NCBI GenBank assembly: GCA_009746045.1
Contig: RPFO01000065.1
Span: 7,955,241-7,975,240, forward strand
From: Mesostigma viride
Lineage: Eukaryota > Streptophyta > Mesostigmatophyceae > Mesostigmatales > Mesostigmataceae
Length of the DNA stretch: 20,000 nucleotides
Reading direction: 5' to 3'
Shown here: in pieces, positions 8,347 to 16,419 of the stretch
Position numbering within the stretch: the first letter of the stretch is position 1
Layout of the letters: every line of letters begins with the position of its first letter
The notes under the pieces: generated by a model
Database searches by the model: none
The model's input: only the letters and a program-made list of their open reading frames with translations
What the model was told of the DNA's origin: nothing
Translations under genes and position numbers: made by a program

Positions 8347-9226
8347 ATGGCGGTCATCGAAAGCGTTCATATCGATACTCCACTAGCGAACAAGGATTTG
8401 AAGGTCAAATATGCAAAAGCTCGCCAGGTCCCAGCCAACGCGCCACGGTTGCATTTTATCGCCTCGTTCGTGGGTATGCGCGGGACGGGAAGACCACTTC
8501 AGCTATTAACATGCTAAAGGCGTATTTTGATGCCCATTCATTCGACAAGCTGTACTTGATATCTGGATCCGCGACAACAGAACCCAAGTACAAATTACTG
8601 CCGACACCCGCCATGTCCATGGAAACGTACACAGACAATGACTTTAATCAGATGGTAGCGGACATCAAGAAGGACCTCACAGAGTACGAAGAGTACCAGC
8701 GCGATATGGCTGTGTGGGAAAAATTCAAGAAATACTACCTAGATGGCGAGAAAACGGAGGACGACATGGATCTCAACATGTACCTGACGCTGGACAGGCT
8801 ACAGTTTAAAGAGCCCGAGACGCGGTTCCGGTACGGTCCTCCCTCGTCCGTCATTTTGATAGACGACATGGCAGGATCAAAATTGTATCGCTCGGATTCT
8901 AAGGGCCCCGTCTCGTCGTTCGCATTCAAACATCGCCACTTGTTAACTAGCATGGTATTCGTGAATCAATCGTTCACAGCGCCGGCGTGCCCCGGTCAGT
9001 GCGCGCGAACGTTTCTTTTCTAGTCCTGTTTCGTACGAAGGATCGGCGAGCTTCTCGGCAGATCGCTGAGGAAAGCGCGGGCCATACCAGCCCCGAGGAC
9101 TTTCTCGCTTGGGAATTCGCGACGAAAGATTCGCCTCATGATTTCCTTGCGGTCGACAACGACGAACCGAACGACGAGAAACGCTACCGGAAAAACTTCA
9201 ACCATTTCCTTGTGATCAAAAAATAA
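8347..9226 (+). CDS. Genome-packaging ATPase, FtsK/HerA (A32-like) type (frame broken twice)
   Basis: Pumps viral DNA into the preformed capsid. The gene starts at the ATG at 8347 (MAVIESVHIDTPLANKDLK) and ends at 9226 (FNHFLVIKK), about 293 codons, a normal length for PLV/virophage ATPases. A Walker A loop (FVGMRGTG then KTTSAINML) sits at about 8470-8515. The frame breaks inside it, and one G missing from a GGG run would explain it. Walker B is SSVILIDDM at about 8844-8870. A second break lies near 8975-8990, between VNQSFTA and VPRSVRANVSFLVLFRTKD. This last segment, a strand ending in an Arg, matches the sensor/arginine region of A32-like ATPases. The gene follows the coiled-coil gene by 21 bases, with an AT-rich leader (TTGTAATAAA). 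Confidence 0.8.
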
Positions 9227-9240
9227 TCTGTGCTCTATTA

Positions 9241-9246
9241 TATACA
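9241..9246 (+). promoter_or_regulatory. TATACA box before the AT-hook-like gene
   Basis: CTATTATATACACGCGA immediately precedes the ATG at 9252. The box sits in the short gap after the ATPase stop. Confidence 0.5.
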
Positions 9247-9251
9247 CGCGA

Positions 9252-9748
9252 ATGGATCTGAAGCAGGCTTACCCAAACGCTTTCCACGAGTCTTCGCCAG
9301 CTCTCCCACCCATCCGGATCGAGGAGAAAGCGCCCTCGAAGAGTTCGTACCAGCGCAGGCTTGATAGGCGAGAGCTATCCTTAACGTGTCGACGCTCGTT
9401 CGTTACTTGACCGGGGCCAGGGTCTCCTCGAAGACTCACGAGAGGTTGGCGGCGTTCGTGCGAGAGTGTGGGTATGACGGCGAGCTCCCGCCGACACACA
9501 CCGGAATCGGGCACGAATGTCGACAGAAATTGATGTCCATCATCGCGTCCAAACGAAAGCCGAGAAATCCTCCTCCTCCGCCAAAATCTCCCCGGGCACC
9601 GAAAATTAAAAAGGAAAAAATTCCTCGTACCCCTAAGAAACGCGGGAGACCGGCTGGGTCGAAAGATACGAAGCCGCGGACTCATAATATTGACCCCGCG
9701 ACAGGACGACCACGACCATGGGGCAGGCCGAAGAAGTCGAAACTGTAA
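9252..9748 (+). CDS. Basic AT-hook-like DNA-binding protein (frame broken once)
   Basis: Starts at the ATG at 9252 (MDLKQAYPNAFHESSPALPP), continues with a short basic helix (SYQRRLDRREL), then needs a frame change near 9365-9385 to enter STLVRYLTGARVSSKTHERL. The middle carries paired His/Cys residues (CGYDGE, HTGIGHECRQK). The C-terminal third is Pro/Lys/Arg-rich: NPPPPPKSPRAPKIKKEKIP, then KKRGRPAGSKD and PRPWGRPKKSK, two AT-hook-like GRP motifs. AT-hooks bind the minor groove of AT-rich DNA. A role in genome condensation, or in helping the nearby recombinase or replication proteins, is inferred. About 165 codons in total. Confidence 0.6.
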
Positions 9749-9800
9749 ATGCGTTTATATGTGGAAATTTCCGTGGAATTCCGCTCTAGCGGCCGCGGAA

Positions 9801-9811
9801 GCTATCGAGAG
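9801..9811 (+). repeat. Direct repeat GCTATCGAGAG, left copy flanking the recombinase gene
   Basis: The same eleven bases recur at 11334-11344, after the recombinase gene. In both copies GTT follows closely. Significance is uncertain. Confidence 0.35.
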
Positions 9812-9986
9812 TTAACCTAACCAGGGAGTGTCCCACCGACCGAAGGTCGGTTCCTCCGAAGCGAAGACGCGGCTTCGAATCCCGGTGGAAGCAAGTAAAT
9901 CGTACTTTTTTGCAATAAAACGACCTATTTATCATTTTTTGTAACAAACGCTCGTTCACACTCGAATTAATTTCTCTGCATAAGGA

Positions 9987-9992
9987 TATACG
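9987..9992 (+). promoter_or_regulatory. TATACG box before the tyrosine recombinase
   Basis: GGATATACGAGTCTC lies directly before the ATG at 9999, at the same spacing as the boxes of the other viral genes. Confidence 0.5.
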
Positions 9993-9998
9993 AGTCTC

Positions 9999-11262
9999 AT
10001 GGTTTCAAGGACAGCGGACGAACTCCGAATGCGACGAGAAGCGCAGGCTAGATACCGGCAGAAATACCCGGACCGGGCAGCTCTCCAGGTCATGCGCGCG
10101 ATGGCCAAGAAAGACGCTTGGATGCCTACCGAGAAATGGCTCCAGAAGCACGGGACAGACTGCGACGAGGTAAAGCTGATCCGGAAGAACGCGGACCTGC
10201 CCGACAAGGATTGTAAGTCCGCGGACACTCGCCCGGTCTCGCGAGAACCCACGAGCAAGCTGTGGACACTCGCCGAGGTCATGGAGACCGCTCAACAAGT
10301 CAGGCCGGAGAACCAGCCCGTGGCTACCGTGCAAGGAGACAGGGTCATTAAGACGGCTAAGGGCGCGACAGTGGCGACGATTAAGCAGTACGTCGGTCGC
10401 GTGGGACAGATCCTAGACGCTCTTGGATGCAGCCGGACAGAGCCCGTCACGTGTCTCCTGGACGTCGATAAAGTCATCGCGACATCCAGAACATGAAAAG
10501 GGGAGACGCGACAGGAGCAAGAACGGCCCGCGCTAATCTCTCGGCGGCAATAAACGGAATAAACAAAATCTTCCCACTATCTCGCCAACTTCCGGCAACT
10601 GTCGTCGAGGCCTACAAGAACCAGCAGGCCGTCGAGCAGGAAGGGCGACTAACCATCGACGCGTATGTCAGCGAGAACGTGCCGCCAGCTTACGATTTCA
10701 AGACGCTCCAATCGATCCACAAGTCCGTCGCAGACCCAAACAGCGACGAGAAATTGATGGGGTACCTTTACCTCAGCGGAAAGAATCTCCCGCCAACTCG
10801 GTACAACTACCACGATGTCAATTCGTAAACGATGAGAGCGAGATAGGACCACATGAGAACGCGTTTATCGTCCCCGAGAACCGGTTCGTAATTCGACATC
10901 ACAAGACGGCGAAAGACCTCGGGGCCATCGATTTCGTCGTCCCGCCGTCGATGAAAGCGTTCCGGGAAATCCTCAAAGCCCGCTCGACGAACGGGAAATG
11001 GTTATTCCCGGCCGGCAGAGGACGGGGACATATCAGCAAATCCGCGTTTGGCGAGCGATACCGCGCGACTTATCACGGAATCCTCAACACTCGGCGGGCG
11101 TTCGTCACGGCGTTCGTGAAAAGAGCGACGTCCGCAGAACGGATCAAATATGCAAGGGGCATGGCACATTCCCCGGCGATGGCGATCCGGTATGAGCGGA
11201 ACGATCAATTGGATCCCGCGACTCTGGAGAAAGCAAGAAAGATGGACGATGAAGACGTTTGA
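9999..11262 (+). CDS. Tyrosine recombinase / integrase (frame broken twice)
   Basis: Cuts and rejoins DNA through a 3'-phosphotyrosine; in PLVs it is thought to integrate the genome into host DNA. The ATG at 9999 opens MVSRTADELRMRREAQARYR. A core-binding domain follows (TIKQYVGRVGQILDALG, then, after a shift near 10475-10484, DIQNMKRGDATGARTARANL). The catalytic domain includes YLYLSGKNLPPTRYNYHDV, with the likely first Arg in PTR. After a shift near 10815-10830 come FVIRHHKTAKDLGAIDFVVP (beta-hairpin Lys region), TRRAFVTAFV (second Arg), ARGMAHSPAMAIRYERND (His, then the nucleophile Tyr) and the stop at 11262. About 420 codons. Integration therefore does not use the RVE integrase of classic Polintons. 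Confidence 0.8.
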
Positions 11263-11455
11263 TTGATTCTGTCGCTATCTGAAAATTGTTTGTCGCCCTT
11301 TTATACTACGTATAAAAGTCCCGGGTTTTTTCGGCTATCGAGAGAGTTGAATTGTATTATTGATTAATAAAATCCACTTCCTTCCAATCAGAAAAAAAAC
11401 AGTCTCGTTTCGGCCAGAAAAAAAAATCTAACACTAGAGGTATACAACTTTGATC
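11263..11455 (+). promoter_or_regulatory. Intergenic region between recombinase and primase-helicase
   Basis: AT-rich and without a gene. A 9-bp inverted repeat (CTTTTATAC, spacer TAC, GTATAAAAG) at 11298-11318 contains TATAAAAG on both strands. The GCTATCGAGAG repeat follows at 11334-11344. Two tracts of CAGAAAAAAAA occur at about 11390 and 11416. TATACA at 11441-11446, within GGTATACAAC, is the same ten-base leader as that of the capsid gene and lies ten bases before the ATG at 11456. Confidence 0.5.
11334..11344 (+). repeat. Direct repeat GCTATCGAGAG, right copy flanking the recombinase gene
   Basis: Exact copy of 9801-9811. Confidence 0.35.
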
Positions 11456-14400
11456 ATGACCGCGTCCGTCTACACTGGAGCGAACTGACCAGAACCGTCC
11501 ACGGTCGAACGTGGTTTGGTGGGTCGAGGGTCGACGGCAAGGGGCCGAAGGACCGCTGCATCGAGGCCGCGAACGAGGCCGGGCATTCCTACATTGCTGC
11601 CCGGGATATCGGGCGCGGACCGAAAGAGTACACACACTACCGAGACGCTGAAGAATTCGCGGCGATTCGCGAGGAATGCATGCGGAATGTCCGGACTCGG
11701 ACACTGAACGAGATCATCCGCCCCGACCAGCCGTCGTGGGTATACGTCGATCTCGACGACCGCGTGGGAAGGACTGCGAGCGTATCGACTATCCGCGCCA
11801 TTTCAAGCGACTGCACGATGCGTTCGTGTTCGATGTTCTAGGGATCGAGCCAGAACGGTTCCAATATAACGTCTCGACAGCGACACGCGAGAAGGATGGC
11901 TTCCTCAAGATTTCGTATCATATCGTTGTCCGCGGGCTGGTACTGGCTGACATCGACGCGAGACAGTATTGGTGCCAGACCTTTACTCGCTACATCCGCG
12001 AGCATCTGCTGGACCCCGACTCGTCTCTCTACACTGACGCCAACATGCTCCTAAGCACCGAGCACGCTTCGGCGTACATGGAGCAGAACATTGAAGAGAT
12101 GCTGGCTAACCCCGGCGATTTTATGACGACAAGGAGATCCAGCTAATGGTCGATGATCACATTTATGGTAAGGACTGGTGCTTCAGAGCCGTTGGCATGC
12201 ACAAATACGGGGACACGAACACTCTTGCGAGTCTCAGGATATGCGAGGGGTCTGACGACGTTCGCGAACACTCGGTCATCGTCTACCCCACGAACAATCT
12301 CGACGACGCCGAGATAGTAAGCGCTCCGGCTTCGTGGTACGCCCAGAAAGGCTCGGATCGCAAAAAGGCGTCCCAGTACAGTCCTCGCGGGCACGGGGCA
12401 GGCAGCGAGCAAATCGCGAGATCGATCGAGGCAATGGCGAAGGTTTCGCCGGGTAGTCGGATCATCAATGTCGAGGAGCACGCCGGGGAGGACGGCCGGA
12501 CATACTACATGTCCCGCTGGACCGTCGACCCGGTAGTGCCGTGTATCGTGTGCAAGAAGGATCGCCCCCATAAGAGCGCTGGTCACGGCCCGAGGGTGTG
12601 CGAGTACTCGGACGGAAGGGTCACCTACTTGTGTTGGAAGAAGGGCCCCAAGCACGCGGAGTGTATCATGGACAGGCGCGAGTTCGTCGCGGAGAGTGTC
12701 CCGTTTGGCGAGACGTACTGCACAGAGAAGATCAAGCCTTTCGACGTCGACGGTCTGGTCGAGGTTATCAGAGGCCGCGACAAGGGTCACAAAGTCACCC
12801 ACTTTGTCCAGTCGAACTGTGGGACTGGAAAATCAGAACGTGTCCGAGAGATGGTGAACGAGCTTGTCCGCAGGATCCCTGATGTTCGCATACTGTGCAT
12901 CGTCGCCAACATCAGTCTCTCGAAGGAAGAGGACCGGAATTATAAGGCACTCGGCGAGGTGGGAAGTGTATCGTCTGGGAGGATTCCGCGTTCCGGATCC
13001 TCTCCCAAGACCCACGGTTCCGCACTATCTGGACAATCGCGGAGGGTATATCAAGGACGACCGCGTGCTCATCGTTCTGAACTCCATCCTTCGTCTCGCC
13101 AGCTCGAGTTTTGACGTCGTGATCATGGACGAGATTTACAACACGTTGACAGCGCTATCGGGTCTCCATCTCAAGAACAAGCGAGAGGTCATTGTGCGTC
13201 TTATCGAGATCTTGGAGCGCGCCAAGGTGCTTATAGCGCTTGACGCGACCATTACAGCGAAGGTCTACAATTACATCGCGCACTACCGACCAGTTGACGG
13301 GATCAGGGCATCTATGAACACGTTTAAGCGCCCTACTAATCGCGTGTTGAAGTGGGTCGACATCGATTCTAAGAAGTGTTGGAAAGCGGTCTTTGTTGCG
13401 GAGATTGTTGCTGAGTGCAAGAGGCGGCTGCATGCCGGGGAGAAGCTGTTCTGTCCAATGTCAGCGGCGTGGGCTGTTCCGGCCGTATGCGAGGGCTTGA
13501 AGGACATTTTGTCCACAAAGAAGTGGAAATCGTACACCAAGGACACGCCAAAAAAAGATCTAGAAAGCGGCGCTAATTCGGCATGGGCTGATCTCGACTT
13601 TCTCATTATTTCGCCGACGATCACCGTCGGAGTCTCGTATACTATGCACACTTTCGACAGCATGGTGGCTGGTTTTATCAACTCCCCAGGATACGCCGAA
13701 TACACGACCATGCTGCAACAGATGTTCCGTGTCCGTCACCTGTGCAAGGGGGAGATGACAATAATCTATCGAGACTCGACTACACCTCTGTCGAGGCTGG
13801 AGACAGACTTTGACAGGATAAAAAAGACGACGGTCGACACAGAGGCCAAGTTTCTGAATCTGATGGCGAAGGACAACGCTGATGTGATTGCTTCATGGGG
13901 TGAAGATGGTAAGAGGAAGTTCGACCCAAGCTCGCCACTACTCAACCTCTTCTGTCGCAACCTACAGGACGTGGCAGTCTCTCGCAGCCACTTCAAGCCG
14001 AATCTGATCAGGATGCTAGCAGAGGATTATGACGTAAAGTTGGAAAGGGCGGACGAGAAGGTGGATCGCACCGACGCCCCACCACTGCCAAAGCTGGAAG
14101 ACGCGGACGAGGGGCGTGCCGTTTACATTATGGAGCACGAGGATTACATCGCACTGAAGGACCGGTGTGATGCAGGCGAGATTCTTACAGCATTCGAGAA
14201 GAAGCTGAAGAACATCTACGAGCTCGCGGAGTTCAGTTACCAGATCCCGCGAGAGTGTAGAGATGAGGAGCTTGCCGGGCTCCTCGAAAAGGATAAATGC
14301 CGGACGGTTTACCGAGCGATCCGGCAGCACTCGCGAGCGACGGAACTGGGAAGGGACAAATACCTTGCGAACGTCCTTGAGGCAATGAGGAGGACCCATT

Positions 14401-14891
14401 CGATTTTCGACCTAAGCGAATACAAGACGGGTCGCGACTCGAAGACACTGGCGGCTGCTATACATCTACTAGAGGGCAGCGGGATAGAGGCGTTCGTCCT
14501 AGATCGCGAGAGTGCCAGGACCGTGACGATCCCTCGCGACAAGGCGATCGAGATTGGGAATAGGATCGACAGTGAGATCATGGAGCATCAAACATTCATG
14601 CGTGCGGTGTTTGGGTATAGAAGAAGGGCGAAGGGAGGAGCTGGGACGCTGAGCTTTGCACAGTGCGCGAGTCTTCTCAATAACATGCTAGGGAGCACAC
14701 TCAACATTTCAGCGAATGGTGTTCAGAGTAATCATAAGAAGGACCAGGACCTAGAAATATCAAAGGTTGACGTCCTAGACTTCTGCCAGAGGTATCGGCC
14801 TAGCTGGTGGGGTAACGAGACAGAACTAGATTCACTGCGCCACCAGGACGAGACGTATAGTTGTATGGACGAGGGGTATAATTTTAAATAG
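11456..14891 (+). CDS. Archaeo-eukaryotic primase fused to an origin-binding-protein-type SF2 helicase (frame broken about four times)
   Basis: Viral replication protein of about 1,140 codons. The ATG at 11456 (MTASVYTG) follows a TATAC box; shifts lie near 11465-11485, 11765-11780, 12110-12125 and 12955-12970. Primase part: motif I WVYVDLDD (11737-11760), motif II ISYHIVV (about 11910-11930), and motif III YTDANMLLS (about 12040-12065). A Cys/His zinc region follows (CIVCKKDRPHKS and later YLCWKKGPKHAEC, about 12540-12665), as in the UL52-like primase family. Helicase part: Walker A SNCGTGKS (about 12812-12835), Walker B VVIMDEIYN (about 13113-13142), then LIISPTITVGVSYTMHTFDS and the MLQQMFRVRHL motif VI-like segment, the pattern of herpes-type origin-binding helicases (UL9). 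It primes and unwinds viral DNA. The true frame between about 12955 and 13040 is unclear. Confidence 0.8.
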
Positions 14892-15325
14892 ATCCTCGTT
14901 CCGTCGCGTCTCGTGTTATACGGTTAGATATTATCTACGGGGCGTCGTTAGTAGCTGTCCGATTGCTTGAGTCGGTGTGTGGCGTTGTTGGTTTGTTAGT
15001 TGGGATTTTGTGAGAGAGGGGGAAAATTGGCCAGAGAAAGATTAGCACTTCTATCAAATTATCTGGCCAATTTTCCCCCATACAAGACTCCTCCCCCGCA
15101 CATTGACGAGACCGTGTGTTTTTCGCTGCCAGTCAAGCGCCGCGCCGGTACCGAGGATCTCTGTTACCGCGCCATTATACCGCCGTCGGCCACTGACAAA
15201 CGCGTGACACTCACGCAGCCCTAGTCGATGCAAGCAGACGTAACGTGACCTTGCATAAAATTTTGATATGATGATGGAATGCATTATGAACCAACCTGCA
15301 GTCTATTGAATGCTAACAGATAGCC
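14892..15325. other. Gap after the last viral gene; probable region of the virus-host boundary
   Basis: No convincing gene. The open frame at 15000-15224 runs through the inverted repeat described below and has no recognisable content. Codon-like texture ends at 14891 and base composition becomes more mixed, so the right viral end probably lies here. No duplicated end sequence could be checked because the left end is outside the window. Confidence 0.4.
15018..15079. repeat. Perfect 18-bp inverted repeat with 26-base spacer
   Basis: GGGGGAAAATTGGCCAGA at 15018-15035 is the exact reverse complement of 15062-15079. The stem has a CG-rich outer end and AAAATT in the middle. It could be a viral terminal structure, a replication hairpin, or a transcription-end hairpin for the primase-helicase gene 127 bases upstream. 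Confidence 0.75.
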
Positions 15326-15892
15326 ATGGCGTCACGAAATGCTGGGCCGTGTGAGAAAGCGCTTGCGTTTATAGGGAAAACACTTGACGAAATTTGTGAC
15401 AAGCAAACGGCAATTGAAAACAAGCTTTCTCGCCTGTCTGAACAACTAGAAGGCATTGTCGCACCATCTGGCGAGGCCGGTGATTACTCGCCGACCTGCG
15501 AGGTGCTAAAAGTCCACGATGCTGCTTACGATGCCGTTGACAGGAAAACTCCAAAGGTCCTTGTCGAATGGGTCTACGAAAAGGGGTCATCCAAGCCGAG
15601 GAAGCTCGAAGAACGGTGCGAATGGAAACGCCTTGACGAATGCGCCGATTGCGTAGACAAGGTCGAGGATTTCATGAAATCTTTCCAGAAGTCGAAGCAC
15701 CAGCCCGGAATATCCGCTTTCTCCCTCATCAACGCGTGGTCAGATGCCAGGAGAGGGTTTGCAGCATACAAGAGCGGGTCAAACGACAAGAAACGGGAGC
15801 TCGACGAGAATGAGAACGAGGACGATTTCGCCAACAAGAGGCAGAACCTCGCACTTGGGTCGCAGCAATCAGGCTACACAGCTAACGTTTGA
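15326..15892 (+). CDS. Unknown 188-residue protein with coiled-coil N-terminus and acidic/basic tail
   Basis: An intact frame from an ATG in good context (AGCCATGG) to the TGA before 15893. The N-terminal third is helical (KTLDEICDKQTAIENKLSRL, then SEQLEGIV), the middle is Cys-containing (CEWKRLDECADCVDKVEDF), and the tail is charged (NDKKRELDENENEDDFANKR) and could hold a nuclear signal. Codon choice is more AT-tolerant at third positions than in the viral genes, there is no TATAC box, and the frame is unbroken, so I place it in the host or in a separate transposon. It could still be the last gene of the virus. No family was recognised. Confidence 0.5.
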   Translation: MASRNAGPCEKALAFIGKTLDEICDKQTAIENKLSRLSEQLEGIVAPSGEAGDYSPTCEVLKVHDAAYDAVDRKTPKVLVEWVYEKGSSKPRKLEERCEWKRLDECADCVDKVEDFMKSFQKSKHQPGISAFSLINAWSDARRGFAAYKSGSNDKKRELDENENEDDFANKRQNLALGSQQSGYTANV

Positions 15893-16121
15893 GCACGCCC
15901 CTTTCATGGGTTGCCTGATCTGATACGAACTTGTTTGGTTGTATTACGACATTGTTAGCAACTTCGGTATCAATAAAACCCTGGCCTAGCTTTCCAAGGG
16001 CCGCGGCAACTCCAAGCCTGACGATGAAATTAGCCACGTTGCCATCTGAGTCAATACTGGCAAGGGTCTGGAATCACAACTGACACATGCTTCAGTAAAT
16101 AATTACGAAATCCAATATTTT

Positions 16122-16195
16122 ATCACTCAATTTATCACTCAACCATCATCACTCAAGAATGGCTCCCCGGTACCCCACACGGCCCCATCACTCAA
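16122..16195 (+). repeat. Four copies of ATCACTCAA
   Basis: Exact copies at 16122-16130, 16134-16142, 16148-16156 and 16187-16195, just upstream of the TATATAAATA at 16204. They could be binding sites for one factor or remnants of a tandem repeat. Confidence 0.6.
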
Positions 16196-16392
16196 TGAGG
16201 GGCTATATAAATATTCGAAGAAAAGAATACCGACGTGGCCTGCTAATTGGGGTCGAAAAAGCGTCCGCGAGATCACGATGGGCGGGCGTCTAGAAAGAGG
16301 CTCGACAGACGTCGCCAGCAATTGTTCTACTGCACTGCGGTCGAGGAAGAAGGCGCTTGATTTTGGCTACGATAATAATATTCTGCATGATG

Positions 16393-16419
16393 CTGCGCAT
16401 GCATGCCATGCATGCGCAG
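16393..16419. repeat. 13-bp perfect inverted repeat built of GCATGC words
   Basis: CTGCGCATGCATG, one central C, then its exact reverse complement. A second perfect palindrome, GTGCGCATGCGCAC, lies at 16654-16667, and related words recur near 16502 and 16630. Confidence 0.65.

Larger units (their letters stand above)
9749..9998 (+). other. Intergenic region before the recombinase: hairpin, tRNA B-box-like sequence, T-run
   Basis: No protein gene is seen. A perfect 7-bp hairpin (ACCGACC, loop GAA, GGTCGGT) lies at 9835-9851. GCTTCGAATCC at 9872-9882 differs by one base from the Pol III B-box/T-arm consensus GGTTCGAATCC. It is followed by CCGGTGGAAGCA and, 24 bases further on, by TTTTTT (9906-9911), which could end Pol III transcripts. 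I could not fold a full cloverleaf: the T-stem pairs only 3 of 5 and no matching 5' acceptor strand is found. It may be a tRNA 3' fragment, perhaps linked to the recombinase's attachment site, or chance. Confidence 0.3.

Noticed and set aside
9777-9796. EcoRI-like and NotI-like sites close together, suggesting vector sequence
   Set aside because: The order and spacer do not match a cloning-site sequence I know, and flanking DNA continues as normal viral sequence.
9820-9893. A complete tRNA gene
   Set aside because: Only the T-loop region looks right; the T-stem pairs poorly and no 5' acceptor strand was found at the proper distance.
1218-13040. Introns as the cause of the frame changes in viral genes
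   Set aside because: Coding continues directly across each change with no removable segment and no GT-AG pair of useful size.
1218-13040. Programmed ribosomal frameshifting
   Set aside because: There are too many sites, in most genes, without a common slippery sequence.
15000-15224. 74-codon plus-strand open frame
   Set aside because: It runs through both arms of the perfect inverted repeat and has no recognisable protein features.
16122-16195. CRISPR-like array
   Set aside because: Units are only nine bases with irregular short spacing, in eukaryotic DNA, with no cas genes.
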